A DNA stretch of 34,738 bases from Alphaproteobacteria bacterium 65-37 (lineage in GTDB: Bacteria; Pseudomonadota; Alphaproteobacteria; Reyranellales; Reyranellaceae), in assembly GCA_001897995.1 (NCBI GenBank), contig MKRV01000041.1:1-34738 (forward strand), in the 5' to 3' direction. Positions within the stretch are counted from its first letter, which is position 1, and each line of letters starts with the position of its first letter. Position numbers and translations under genes: made by a program. The notes under the pieces are model-generated. The model had not been told where the DNA came from. It saw only the letters and a list, made by a program, of their open reading frames with translations, and made no database searches. Shown here piece by piece: positions 1 through 8,207 of this stretch.

Positions 1-712
1 CGCCGGCAAGACCTCGGCCTCGCGGCAGACCTTCGTATCGGGCAAGGCGGCGGAGAAAGCGGGTCTCGATCTGCGGCGGCAGATCCTGCGCCTCGCCAAT
101 GCCGGTCCCGAGGCGACCCTCGCGCTCGACAGCACCGAGCTCACGGTGCGCGACGGGGCGCATGTGCGGACCATCGATCTGGCGACGGTCGGTCCCCTGA
201 TGGGAGATGGCGTTTTCGATCCGCCGACCACGCCGCTCGATGCCGACGGCCAGGGCGTGCCCTATGCGACGTACGCCTTCGCCGCCCAGATCGCCGAAGT
301 CGAAGTCGATATCGAGCTGGGCACGGTGAAGGTGCTGCGCATCGTGGCCGCGCACGATGTCGGCAAGGCGATCAACCCGACCCTGGTCGAGGGTCAGATC
401 CAGGGCGGCGTGGCCCAGGGCCTGGGGCTCGCGCTGATGGAGGAATACCTGCCCGGCCGCACCGAGAACCTGCACGACTATCTCATCCCGACGGTGGGCG
501 ACGTGCCCGAGATCGAGTGCCTCCTGATCGAGGATCGCGAGCCGTTGGGTCCGTCGGGGGCCAAGGGCGTCGGCGAACCGGGTCTGGTGCCGACCGCGCC
601 GGCGATCCTGGGGGCGGTTCATCATGCCACCGGCGTGCGCGCCCATCGCGTGCCGCTGCTGCCGCACCGGCTGCGCGACGCGCTCGTCGCCTTGAAAGGA
701 AATGCGCCATGA
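1..712 (+). CDS. Xanthine dehydrogenase-family molybdopterin-binding subunit, C-terminal part (5' end outside window)
   Basis: The reading frame is open from base 2, so only the C-terminal ~236 residues are present. The end matches the molybdenum-cofactor subunit of the xanthine dehydrogenase/aldehyde oxidase family: 'HDVGKAINPTLVEGQIQGGV' near bases 350-412, and the motif GAKGVGEPG near 560-583, whose Glu (codon 575-577) corresponds to the family's catalytic base. Such enzymes hydroxylate N-heterocycles or aldehydes using water, usually with separate FAD and 2Fe-2S subunits; those, if present, lie upstream. The stop overlaps the next gene's start (ATGA), indicating one operon with the 6-hydroxynicotinate reductase-like gene. 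The substrate cannot be read from the sequence; the neighbours favour a nitrogen heterocycle. Confidence 0.9.
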   Translation, partial: AGKTSASRQTFVSGKAAEKAGLDLRRQILRLANAGPEATLALDSTELTVRDGAHVRTIDLATVGPLMGDGVFDPPTTPLDADGQGVPYATYAFAAQIAEVEVDIELGTVKVLRIVAAHDVGKAINPTLVEGQIQGGVAQGLGLALMEEYLPGRTENLHDYLIPTVGDVPEIECLLIEDREPLGPSGAKGVGEPGLVPTAPAILGAVHHATGVRAHRVPLLPHRLRDALVALKGNAP

Positions 713-2151
713 GCGACGACATCTCGCTCACCGAGGCCGAACGCTCGGCCGGCATCGTGCGCTGCGATGCCTGCCCGGTGCTGTGCCGCATCCGGCCGGG
801 CCGCGCCGGCGCCTGCGACCGCTATGCCAACGAGGACGGCCATCTGGTGCGGGTCGATCCGCTGGTGCTGCTGGCCAAGCCGGATCTGGCGCGCGTCGCC
901 TTCGTCGAGGGCAGCGAGGCCTGGCGGGGGGAACTGGGCAAGGGCGAGGGCGCCTTCATCACGGGCATCGGCGCCACCACGACCTATCCCGACTACAAGC
1001 CCGCGCCGTTCATCGTCTCCTCCAAGCACGACGGCGTCGACATGGTCACGGTCGTGACCGAGGGCATCTTCAGCTACTGCGGCGTCAAGGTGAAGATCGA
1101 CACCGACCGCTATCTCGGGCCGGAGCAGGCGACGGTGCGCGCCAATGGCGAGGCGGTGGGCCACGTGACGACCGCGGAGTACGGCTCGCAGATGCTCTCG
1201 CTGGGCGGCGTGCATCATTTGACCGGTGGCTCGAAGAAGGAAGGTGTCGTCACCTGCGACGCCCTGCTCGCGCTCTGCAATCGCGACGCGGTGGAGCTCA
1301 GCATCGACGGCGGGGCGACAGTTCTGGTGCAGGCCGACAAGCCGCCGGTCGTGAACGGCACCCTGGAAGAGCGCATGCGCGTGGGCTGCGGCTCAGCGGC
1401 GATCGGCATGTTCGCGCCGCAATGGCACGGCCATGCCGACGAGGTGATCGTGGTCGACGATCACATTACCGGCGTGCTGACCGAGCACCAGGGCGGCGCC
1501 TTTCTCGACATGAAGCCTGCCGGTATCCGGGTGCGCGGGCGCCGCTCGACTCCCGGCCGCTACTTCCAGGTCGCCGAGCCGGGACTCGGCTGGGGTGGCA
1601 CCAATGTCCGCGATCCGCTGGAGATCATCGAGAAGATCGACCCCAAGCAGGCCTGGCCCGGCCTCCGGCTGCTGATGGTTTCGACGACGGGCGAGCATTC
1701 GGCCTGGTTCGAGCTCGACGAGGCGTTGAAACCGAGACCGGCCGAGATGCCGGCGCCGGTGCGTCACGTGGTCGATCGCATCGCCGAAAATTGCGAGCCG
1801 GCACTTTGCACGGTGCTCTTCATGGCCGGGGCCGGCGGTTCGCTGCGCGCCGGCGTGACGGAGAATCCTGTGCGGCTCACGCGATCCGTGCGCGACACCC
1901 TGACCAAGGTGACCTTGGGCGGCGTGCCGGCCTATGTCTGGCCGGGCGGCGGCATCACCCTGATGGTCGACGTGGCGCGCATGCCGGAAAAATCCTTCGG
2001 CTATGTGCCGACGCCGGCCCTGGTCGCTCCCATCGAATTCACCTTGCGCGCCGAGGACTATGCCGCCCTGGGCGGCTATGCCTCGCGGGCCGTCACCCTG
2101 GAGGACGTGCTGGCGCGCCACAGGGTCCGCCTCGATGAGGGTGGGAAATGA
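709..2151 (+). CDS. 6-hydroxynicotinate reductase-like iron-sulfur protein
   Basis: 480 aa from the ATG that overlaps the upstream stop; an in-frame start at 517 would lie inside the preceding gene and is rejected. The N-terminus has a cysteine cluster, C19-x2-C22-x3-C26-x9-C36, suited to a 4Fe-4S cluster, followed by a long conserved domain (for example 'ITGIGATTTYPDYKPAPFIV' and 'VTEGIFSYCGVKVKIDTDRY'). I recognise this as the family commonly annotated 6-hydroxynicotinate reductase, after the Eubacterium barkeri enzyme that partly reduces 6-hydroxynicotinate to the tetrahydro-oxo form. In an aerobe the true substrate is unknown. Its place directly after a molybdenum hydroxylase fits hydroxylation followed by dearomatising reduction. 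The family call is fairly sure; the reaction is inference. Confidence 0.75.
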   Translation: MSDDISLTEAERSAGIVRCDACPVLCRIRPGRAGACDRYANEDGHLVRVDPLVLLAKPDLARVAFVEGSEAWRGELGKGEGAFITGIGATTTYPDYKPAPFIVSSKHDGVDMVTVVTEGIFSYCGVKVKIDTDRYLGPEQATVRANGEAVGHVTTAEYGSQMLSLGGVHHLTGGSKKEGVVTCDALLALCNRDAVELSIDGGATVLVQADKPPVVNGTLEERMRVGCGSAAIGMFAPQWHGHADEVIVVDDHITGVLTEHQGGAFLDMKPAGIRVRGRRSTPGRYFQVAEPGLGWGGTNVRDPLEIIEKIDPKQAWPGLRLLMVSTTGEHSAWFELDEALKPRPAEMPAPVRHVVDRIAENCEPALCTVLFMAGAGGSLRAGVTENPVRLTRSVRDTLTKVTLGGVPAYVWPGGGITLMVDVARMPEKSFGYVPTPALVAPIEFTLRAEDYAALGGYASRAVTLEDVLARHRVRLDEGGK

Positions 2152-3137
2152 GTGCCGTTGCCGCCCGCCTGGCCGACGGCCGGCTGCATCTGCAGCATGG
2201 GCCGATCGACCTGATCATCGAGGCCTTTGGCGAGGTCGCCGAAAGGGAACAGGCCTACAGCCAGGCGATCGGCCGTTTCGGCGACATCCTGCCGACCCTG
2301 GTCGGCGAGCTAATGACCCTGCGCCGTCCGCTCGGCGACGCCTTTCCGCTGCTGCGCGGGCCGGTGGCCCGGCGCATGGTCGAGGCGACTTGGCCGCATC
2401 GGTCGGTCTACATCACGCCGATGGCCGCCGTCGCCGGGGCCGTGGCCGACGAGATGCTGCAGGCGACGGTCCATGGCCGCACCCTCGACAAGGCCTATGT
2501 GAACGATGGTGGTGACATCGCGATCCACCTCACGCCCGGCCATGAGCTGCGGGCCGGGATCTTTGCGCGCGGTCTCGATGGCATGGCACGGCTGACGGCC
2601 GATCGGCCGGTCCGCGGTATTGCGACCTCAGGGCGCGGCGGTCGCTCCTTCTCGCTGGGCATTGCCGAGAGCGCCACCGTGCTGGCGGCGACCGCCGCGG
2701 CCGCCGATGCGGCCGCCACCCTGATCGCTAATGCCGTGAACATCGACCATCCGGCGATCGAACGCAGTCCCGCGCGCGACCTCGATCCCGACAGCGATCT
2801 CGGCGATCTGCCGGTCACCGTCGCCGTCGGCTTCTTGCCATCCGATGCGGTATCCGAAGCCCTCGACCGCGGTCTGGCCGAAGCCCGCCGGCTGCGGCGC
2901 GCCGGCCTGATCGACAGCGCGGCCCTGTCGTTGCGGGGAGACTGGCGAGTGGAAAATTCCTGTCATCCTGAGTGGAGCGAAAGATCTCATGCCGTGGCAT
3001 CTGGCGATGAGGTCCTTCGCTCCGCTCAGGACGACAGATTGGTGACTCTACGGGCGACTATGGATGAAGGGGACGCAAGTGGCGACGCGGGTTCCTTCGA
3101 CTTCCAGAAGCTCCTTGCTGAGAAACGTTTACGGTAG
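2148..3137 (+). CDS. UPF0280 (ApbE-superfamily) protein with a repeat-derived C-terminal extension
   Basis: 329 aa; the start overlaps the previous stop (ATGA). Residues 1 to about 268 look like UPF0280, a family of unknown function related to ApbE flavin transferases: N119-D-G-G-D123 resembles the ApbE core, followed by 'GIATSGRGGRSFSLGIAESA' and an Ala-rich segment. ApbE attaches FMN to other proteins; whether UPF0280 does is unproven. From about residue 272 the frame runs through an inverted-repeat element (bases 2962-3035) giving a peptide rich in S, E, R and D (CHPEWSERS...EVLRSAQDD), then about 34 further residues with no recognisable domain. The family usually ends near where the element begins, so the tail is probably an insertion by-product. 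It is 9 bp upstream of the next gene. Confidence 0.75.
   Translation: MSAVAARLADGRLHLQHGPIDLIIEAFGEVAEREQAYSQAIGRFGDILPTLVGELMTLRRPLGDAFPLLRGPVARRMVEATWPHRSVYITPMAAVAGAVADEMLQATVHGRTLDKAYVNDGGDIAIHLTPGHELRAGIFARGLDGMARLTADRPVRGIATSGRGGRSFSLGIAESATVLAATAAAADAAATLIANAVNIDHPAIERSPARDLDPDSDLGDLPVTVAVGFLPSDAVSEALDRGLAEARRLRRAGLIDSAALSLRGDWRVENSCHPEWSERSHAVASGDEVLRSAQDDRLVTLRATMDEGDASGDAGSFDFQKLLAEKRLR
2962..3035. repeat. 74-bp inverted-repeat element inside the UPF0280 coding region
   Basis: Two 26-bp arms (2962-2987 and 3010-3035) are inverted copies matching at 22 of 26 positions; the left begins gtcatcctgag and the right ends ctcaggacgac. The 22-bp centre is unrelated. It resembles the intergenic palindromic elements of many proteobacteria and shares its gtcatcc/gatgac-type ends with the element at 5474-5547. 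Here it is read in frame with no stop, extending the UPF0280 protein. Confidence 0.75.
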
Positions 3138-3146
3138 CGAAGACCC

Positions 3147-3734
3147 ATGACCGATCTCGTGAAAATCCGAAAATATGTGACAGTCGTCGAGGAGACCATG
3201 CACGACGGTGGCCCGGCGCTGGTGCGGCCGGTGATCAAGGCGGCGGTCGGCGGCGTGATCGCCAACCCCTATGCCGGTCGCCATGTTGCCGACATCCAGC
3301 CGATGATGAAGGCGCTGGAGCCGTTGGCCGTGGATCTCACGCATCGCGTCATGCGGGCCTTGGGCGCGAAGGGCACCGACCTCGAGGCCTATGGCAAGGG
3401 CGCCATTGTCGGCCTGACCGGCGAGCTCGAGCATGCCGCGCTGTGGCACCAGCCATCGGGCTTCGGCATCCGCCACGCGATGGGCGGCGCCAAGTCGATC
3501 GTGCCGTCGACGGTCAAGGTGGCGGCAGCGGGCGCGCGGATCGACATTCCGCTGCACCATGTCGGCGCGGCCTACGTGCGCAGCCATTTCGATGCCATCG
3601 AGTTCTGCGTGCCGGACGGGCCCAAGCCCGACGAGATCGTGTTCATCGTCGCGGCCTCGATCGGCGGCCGGCCCCATGCCAGGGTGGGCGGCCTGACGGC
3701 AGCGGAGATCAAGGTGGGAGATGGTCAGCGATGA
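3147..3734 (+). CDS. 'Amino acid synthesis' (AA_synth) family protein of unknown function
   Basis: 195 aa. It matches the uncharacterised family annotated 'amino acid synthesis protein': an N-terminal 'IRKYVTVVEETMHDGG', then 'AAVGGVIANPYAGRHVADI', and a central 'HAALWHQPSGFGIRHAMGGA'. No signal peptide or membrane segment is visible, so it should be cytoplasmic. No catalytic activity is established to my knowledge. Genes of this family are often near 6-hydroxynicotinate reductase-like and UPF0280 genes, as here, suggesting a shared pathway. It begins 9 bp after the UPF0280 stop, and its own stop overlaps the next ATG (ATGA). Confidence 0.75.
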   Translation: MTDLVKIRKYVTVVEETMHDGGPALVRPVIKAAVGGVIANPYAGRHVADIQPMMKALEPLAVDLTHRVMRALGAKGTDLEAYGKGAIVGLTGELEHAALWHQPSGFGIRHAMGGAKSIVPSTVKVAAAGARIDIPLHHVGAAYVRSHFDAIEFCVPDGPKPDEIVFIVAASIGGRPHARVGGLTAAEIKVGDGQR

Positions 3735-4108
3735 GTGAATCCCTCGCGATGGCGATGCGTGCCCTCGACGACTATCTGGCGGCGCTCAATCGCGGCGACG
3801 AGCCGGGCGTCAATGCCGCCTGCAATTTCCCGCATGTGCGGCTGGCCGGTGGCAAGGTCGTCGTCTGGCCGAACCATGGCGACTACAAGCTCCAGGACTT
3901 CGTGGCGCGTGCCGGCGACGGCTGGCACCACAGCACCTGGGATGAACGCACGCCGATCCATGTCGGTGCCAGGAAGGTGCATCTCAAGGTCAAGTTCAGC
4001 CGCTGGCGCGAGGACAAGTCGCTGATCGGCACCTTCGAGACGATCTACATCGTGACCCTGCAGGACGGTCACTGGGGCATCCAGGCGCGGTCGAGTTTCG
4101 CCGACTGA
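3731..4108 (+). CDS. NTF2-like (SnoaL-type) small protein
   Basis: 125 aa, starting at the ATG that overlaps the preceding stop; a longer in-frame start at 3443 lies inside the previous gene and is rejected. The pattern 'MRALDDYLAALNRGDEPGVN', a central Trp/His-rich stretch, and a C-terminal beta-rich segment ending 'GHWGIQARSSFAD' resembles NTF2-like proteins with a cone-shaped ligand pocket, some of them small isomerases or hydrolases. No specific catalytic residues can be assigned. It is the last gene of the overlapping block and may act on a pathway intermediate, but this is inference. Confidence 0.6.
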   Translation: MSESLAMAMRALDDYLAALNRGDEPGVNAACNFPHVRLAGGKVVVWPNHGDYKLQDFVARAGDGWHHSTWDERTPIHVGARKVHLKVKFSRWREDKSLIGTFETIYIVTLQDGHWGIQARSSFAD

Positions 4109-4156
4109 CGCCGCCGATGGACGACCTTGGCGTTCGCTCAAGCGTTTGTTGCGTGC

Positions 4157-4186
4157 TTGTGAGGTGTGGGCCGGGCTCGCTAGGTT
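4157..4186 (+). promoter_or_regulatory. Possible sigma70-type promoter upstream of the importer binding protein
   Basis: TTGTGA (4157-4162) and TAGGTT (4181-4186) are 18 bp apart in the 123-bp gap before the gene at 4232. They match the consensus only moderately. That gene also has a good ribosome binding site (aagaaggggg). The gap contains nothing else notable. Confidence 0.3.
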
Positions 4187-4231
4187 CGGTTCAGGGAGAG
4201 TGATCTTCATCGTTCCAAGAAGGGGGACTTC

Positions 4232-5437
4232 ATGCTGACCCGCAATCGCCTGCTCGCTGGGGCGGCCGCACTCGTTGCGCTGTCGCTCGGTGGGCCCGCC
4301 ATCGCCCAGGCGCCGATCAAGATCGGCGAAATGAACAGCTACAAGGTCTTTCCGGCCTTCCTCGATCCCTACAAGAAGGGCATCGAGCTGGCCGTGGAGG
4401 AGGTCAATGCGGCCGGCGGGGTGCTCGGCCGCAAGATCGAGGTCGTGAGCCGCGACGACAACGGTAATCCCGGCGACGCCGTGCGCGTTGCCGAGGAACT
4501 CCTGAGTCGCGAGGGCGCCTCGTTCCTGATCGGCACCTTCCCGTCGAATGTCGGTCTCGCCGTCGCCGATTTCGCCAAGCAGCGCAAGGTGCTGTTCATC
4601 GCGGCCGAGCCGCTCACCGACAAGATCGTCTGGGACCAGGGGAACGCCTACACCTACCGCCTGCGTCCCTCGACCTACATGCAGACGGCAATGCTGGTGC
4701 CCGACGCGGCCAAGCTCGCCAAGAAGCGTTGGGCGATCGTCTACCCCAACTACGAATACGGCCAGTCGGCGACCGCGGCCTTCAAGAAGCTCCTGAAGGA
4801 GAAGCAGCCGGACGTCGAGTTCGTGACCGAGCAGGCGCCGCCGCTGGGCAAGATCGATGCCGGTGCCGTGGCCCAGGCGCTGGCCGATGCCAAGCCGGAC
4901 GCGATCTTCTCCTCGCTGTTCGGTCCCGACCTCGCCAAGTTCGTGCGCGAGGGCCAGCAGCGCGGTCTTTTCAAGGGCGTCGAGGTCTTCAACATCCTGG
5001 CCGGCGAGCCCGAGTATCTCGACCCGCTGAAGGAGGAGGCGCCCGACGGCTGGTACGTCACCGGCTATCCCTGGGCCGACATCAAGACGCCGGAACACAC
5101 CAAGTTCCTCACCGCCTACCAGGCCAAGTTCAAGGATTATCCGCGGCTGGGCTCGGTGGTCGGTTACTCGACCGTGATCTCCGCCGCCGAGGCCATCAAG
5201 AAGGCCGGTTCGCTCGACCAGGAGAAGCTGATCGCCGCCATGAGCGGACTGACCCTGACCACGCCCTTCGGCGTGATCCAGTACCGCCCGATCGATCATC
5301 AGTCGACCATGGGCGCCTATGTTGGCCGCCTCGGCGTGAAGGACGGCAAGGGCATCATGAAGGAATGGCGCTTCGTCGACGGCAAGGACGCCCTGCCGAG
5401 CGACGCCGAGGTCCAGAAGATGAGGCCGAAGAACTGA
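4232..5437 (+). CDS. ABC transporter substrate-binding protein, branched-chain amino acid (LivJ) type
   Basis: 401 aa. The N-terminus is a Sec signal peptide (basic MLTRNR, hydrophobic core, likely cleavage after 'GPAIAQ'), so the product is periplasmic. The mature protein begins 'APIKIGEMNSYK' and has the periplasmic-binding-protein fold pattern of the Leu/Ile/Val-binding family: 'GIELAVEEVNAAGGVLGRKI', 'VSRDDNGNPGDAVRVAEELL' and 'GTFPSNVGLAVADFAKQRKV'. Members bind amino acids, amides, urea and aromatic acids, so the ligand may be the heterocyclic or cyclic-amide substrate of the surrounding enzymes. It is separated from its permease by 146 bp holding two inverted repeats, while all later genes of the importer overlap. 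Confidence 0.9.
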   Translation: MLTRNRLLAGAAALVALSLGGPAIAQAPIKIGEMNSYKVFPAFLDPYKKGIELAVEEVNAAGGVLGRKIEVVSRDDNGNPGDAVRVAEELLSREGASFLIGTFPSNVGLAVADFAKQRKVLFIAAEPLTDKIVWDQGNAYTYRLRPSTYMQTAMLVPDAAKLAKKRWAIVYPNYEYGQSATAAFKKLLKEKQPDVEFVTEQAPPLGKIDAGAVAQALADAKPDAIFSSLFGPDLAKFVREGQQRGLFKGVEVFNILAGEPEYLDPLKEEAPDGWYVTGYPWADIKTPEHTKFLTAYQAKFKDYPRLGSVVGYSTVISAAEAIKKAGSLDQEKLIAAMSGLTLTTPFGVIQYRPIDHQSTMGAYVGRLGVKDGKGIMKEWRFVDGKDALPSDAEVQKMRPKN

Positions 5438-5456
5438 CGGTGGCGCAGCCACCGTC
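5436..5456 (+). terminator. Short hairpin at the binding-protein stop codon
   Basis: A perfect 9-bp stem (gacggtggc, gca loop, gccaccgtc) begins at the last two bases of the stop codon at 5435-5437. No T-tract follows, so it is better seen as an mRNA-stabilising or attenuating hairpin than a full terminator. Confidence 0.45.
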
Positions 5457-5473
5457 GTCCCGAGACACAGAAG

Positions 5474-5547
5474 GTGTCATCCCGAGCAACACGAGGGATC
5501 TTTGCGGAGCAGCAAAGATCCCTCGGCCTTTGGCCTCGGGATGACAC
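5474..5547. repeat. 74-bp nested palindromic element between binding protein and permease genes
   Basis: The outer arms are a perfect 13-bp inverted repeat (5474-5486 with 5535-5547) and the inner arms a perfect 14-bp one (5492-5505 with 5512-5525), with a 6-nt loop. It is the same length as the in-gene element at 2962-3035 and has similar ends. Transcribed, it would form a very stable stem-loop between the two genes. Confidence 0.8.
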
Positions 5548-5583
5548 GGTTGTAGTTGCTCGAAACGGCAGCAATATCGCTTC

Positions 5584-7461
5584 GTGACCTTCTCCTCCAT
5601 CCTCATCCAGCTCCTGAACGGGCTGGCCGCCGCCTCGTCGTTGTTCCTGGTGTCGGCCGGCCTGTCGCTGATCTTCGGCGTCACGCGGATCGTGAACTTC
5701 GCGCACGGTTCGCTCTACATGCTGGGCCTCTACGGCGCCTATACGCTGATCGAGCTGCTGGGCCGCACACCCCTGGGCTTCTGGAGCGCGGTCGTGCTCT
5801 CGGCCCTGGCGGTGGGGCTGGTCGGTGTCCTGATCGAGCTCTTGGTGCTGCGGCGGATCTACCGCGCGCCCGAGCTTTTCCAGCTTCTGGCGACCTTCGC
5901 CATCGTCCTGGTGATCAAGGACATCGCGCTGTTCGCCTGGGGCGCCGAAGATCTCGTGGGCCCGCGGGCACCGGGCCTGTCCAACGCCGTCGAGATCATG
6001 GGCAAGCGTGTGCCGGCCTATGATCTGCTCTTGATCGCGATCGGTCCGGTGGTGCTGGCAGCAATCTGGCTATTGCTGACGCGAACGCGCTGGGGCGCGC
6101 TGGTGCGGGCCGCCACACAGGATCGCGAGATGGTGGGCGCTTTGGGCGTCGACCAGGCCAAGCTGTTCACCTCGGTCTTCTTCGTGGGCGCGGTGCTGGC
6201 GGGGCTGGGCGGGGCCCTGCAGATCCCGCGCGAGCCCGCCAACCTCGAGCTCGATCTCGCCGTCATCGCCGACGCCTTCGTCGTCACCGTCGTGGGCGGG
6301 CTCGGTAGCATCGGCGGCGCCTTCCTGGCGGCGGTGATCATCGGCGTCGCCAAGGCCTTCTGCATCGGCATCGGCACGGTCACCTGGTTCGGCGTCGAGA
6401 TCTCCTTCTCCAAGCTGACCCTGGTCGTCGAATTCCTGATCATGGCGCTGGTGCTGGTCGTGCGGCCCTATGGCCTGCTGGGGCGGCCGCAGGCGGCCCA
6501 GCGCGTCGCCGCCGAGCCCGCGCCGCCCTTTACCGTGCCGTCCTGGAGCTTTGCGCTGGTCTGGCTGGCGCTGCTCCTCGTCGTGCCCTGGGTCGCCGAT
6601 CGCTATACGGCGATCCTGCTGACCGACATCGTCTGCTTCGCCCTGTTCGCGGTCTCGCTGCATTTCATCATGGGGCCGGCCGGCATGGTGTCGTTCGGCC
6701 ATGCCGCCTATTTCGGCATCGGCGCCTATGCGGCGGGCCTCCTGTTGAAGCGCGCGGGCCTGCCGATGGAGGCAGCGCTCCTGATCGCACCCCTGGTCGC
6801 CGGCGCTTTCGCCATCGTTTATGGCTGGTTCTGCGTGCGCCTGTCCGGCGTCTACCTCGCCATGCTGACCCTGGCCTTTGCCCAGATCAGCTGGTCGATC
6901 GTCTTCCAGTGGGATTCGGTCACCGGCGGCAGCAACGGCGTGTTCGGTGTCTGGCCGTCAGCCTGGCTCGCCGACAAGACCGTCTATTACTACCTAGCCC
7001 TCGGTCTCTGCGGTGCCGGCGTCGCCTTGCTATGGCGCGTGATGTTCTCGCCCTTCGGCTTCGTGCTGCGCGCCGGTCGCGACTCGCCCTTGCGTGCCGA
7101 AGCCATCGGCATCGATCTGCGCCGCTTCCAGTGGGCGGCCTTCGTGCTGGCGGGCGCGCTGGCGGGCCTGGCCGGCGCCGTCTACGCCTTTTCCAAGGGC
7201 AGCATCTCGCCCTCGACGATTTCCATCGCCCAGTCGACCGACGGGCTGGTCATGGTGCTGCTGGGCGGCGTCGAGACCCTGACCGGCCCGGTGGTAGGCG
7301 CGGCGATCTTCACCTGGCTGCGCGACGTGGTGGCCCGCAATACCGAGTTCTGGCGGGCCGTCATCGGCCTAGTGATCCTGCTGATCGTGCTGTTGTTCCC
7401 GCAAGGGCTAGTGGGCGGCCTCAAAGCGCTGGCGATGCGCTGGCGGGAAGGCCGCGCATGA
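5584..7461 (+). CDS. Fused LivH-LivM ABC permease
   Basis: 625 aa with a GTG start; no better start or strong ribosome binding site is visible nearby. Residues ~1-295 are a LivH-type inner-membrane permease ('VSAGLSLIFGVTRIVNFAHG' and the loop 'VVGGLGSIGGAFLAAVIIG'). A Pro/Ala-rich linker (~300-320) leads to a LivM-type permease ('HFIMGPAGMVSFGHAAYFGI', 'GGVETLTGPVVGAAIF'). Normally these are separate genes; one chain here supplies both membrane halves of the importer. It overlaps livG by 4 bp (ATGA). The ligand presumably matches that of the binding protein at 4232. Confidence 0.92.
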   Translation: MTFSSILIQLLNGLAAASSLFLVSAGLSLIFGVTRIVNFAHGSLYMLGLYGAYTLIELLGRTPLGFWSAVVLSALAVGLVGVLIELLVLRRIYRAPELFQLLATFAIVLVIKDIALFAWGAEDLVGPRAPGLSNAVEIMGKRVPAYDLLLIAIGPVVLAAIWLLLTRTRWGALVRAATQDREMVGALGVDQAKLFTSVFFVGAVLAGLGGALQIPREPANLELDLAVIADAFVVTVVGGLGSIGGAFLAAVIIGVAKAFCIGIGTVTWFGVEISFSKLTLVVEFLIMALVLVVRPYGLLGRPQAAQRVAAEPAPPFTVPSWSFALVWLALLLVVPWVADRYTAILLTDIVCFALFAVSLHFIMGPAGMVSFGHAAYFGIGAYAAGLLLKRAGLPMEAALLIAPLVAGAFAIVYGWFCVRLSGVYLAMLTLAFAQISWSIVFQWDSVTGGSNGVFGVWPSAWLADKTVYYYLALGLCGAGVALLWRVMFSPFGFVLRAGRDSPLRAEAIGIDLRRFQWAAFVLAGALAGLAGAVYAFSKGSISPSTISIAQSTDGLVMVLLGGVETLTGPVVGAAIFTWLRDVVARNTEFWRAVIGLVILLIVLLFPQGLVGGLKALAMRWREGRA

Positions 7462-8207
7462 GCAATGCCGTTCTCCTGGTCGAAGGACTGCACAAGGCGT
7501 TCGGCGGTGTGCAGGCGGTGGCCGACGTCTCCTTCGCCGTCAGTGCCGGGGAGATGCTGGCGCTGATCGGGCCCAACGGTGCGGGCAAGAGCACCTGCTT
7601 CAACATGCTGAACGGCCAGCTCAAGCCCGACGCCGGCGTCGTGCGCTTCGAGGGGCGCGATATCGTGGGCTTGCGGCCGCGCGCCATCTGGCGCCTGGGG
7701 GTGGGGCGCACCTTCCAGATCACCGCCACCTTCGCGTCGCTGTCGGTGCGCGAGAACGTGCAGATGGCGCTCTATTCGCATGCCGGCCGGCTGCGCTCCC
7801 TCCTGACCCGCTTCGGCACCGCCTTCCGGACCGACGCCGATGCCCTGCTCAACCAGGTCGGCATGCTCGACCAGGCCGACCGGACCTGCGGCGTGCTGGC
7901 CTATGGCGATCTCAAGCGGGTCGAGCTGGCGATCGCGCTCGCCAACCAGCCGCGGCTGCTGCTGATGGACGAGCCGACGGCCGGCATGGCGCCCAAGGAG
8001 CGCGTGGCGTTGATGGAGCTGACGGCAAGCCTGGCACGGGCCCGCAACATCGCCGTGCTGTTCACCGAGCACGACATGGACGTCGTCTTCTCCCAGGCCG
8101 ACCGCATCATCGTGCTCGATCGCGGCGAGCTGATCGCGGGCGGCACGCCGGAAGAAGTGCGCAACAATCCCGACGTGCGCGCCGTCTATCTCGGGAGCGT
8201 GCATTGA
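7458..8207 (+). CDS. livG: Branched-chain amino acid-type ABC transporter ATP-binding protein LivG
   Basis: 249 aa, starting at the ATG overlapping the permease stop. Walker A is GPNGAGKST; the signature region is 'LAYGDLKRVELA', a LivG-type variant of LSGGQ; Walker B is 'LLLMDEPTAGM', followed by the switch His in 'FTEHDMDVVF'. 'GVGRTFQIT' is also typical of LivG. It forms the ATPase dimer with LivF on the cytoplasmic face of the fused permease. A longer frame from 6909 is inside the permease and rejected. Confidence 0.95.
   Translation: MSNAVLLVEGLHKAFGGVQAVADVSFAVSAGEMLALIGPNGAGKSTCFNMLNGQLKPDAGVVRFEGRDIVGLRPRAIWRLGVGRTFQITATFASLSVRENVQMALYSHAGRLRSLLTRFGTAFRTDADALLNQVGMLDQADRTCGVLAYGDLKRVELAIALANQPRLLLMDEPTAGMAPKERVALMELTASLARARNIAVLFTEHDMDVVFSQADRIIVLDRGELIAGGTPEEVRNNPDVRAVYLGSVH

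Noticed and set aside
1300..1330. Possible flavinylation motif (DGGATV) in the reductase-like protein as a target of the ApbE-like neighbour
   Set aside because: Only a loose match to known ApbE target motifs; too short to support a claim.
702..2138. Second plus-strand frame (478 codons) across the reductase-like gene
   Set aside because: Arg-rich out-of-frame translation of the real gene.
3725..5452. Long minus-strand open frame (575 codons) opposite the NTF2-like and binding-protein genes
   Set aside because: A GC-rich shadow frame: the plus-strand proteins have clear family motifs and a signal peptide, and the antisense product has no recognisable domain.
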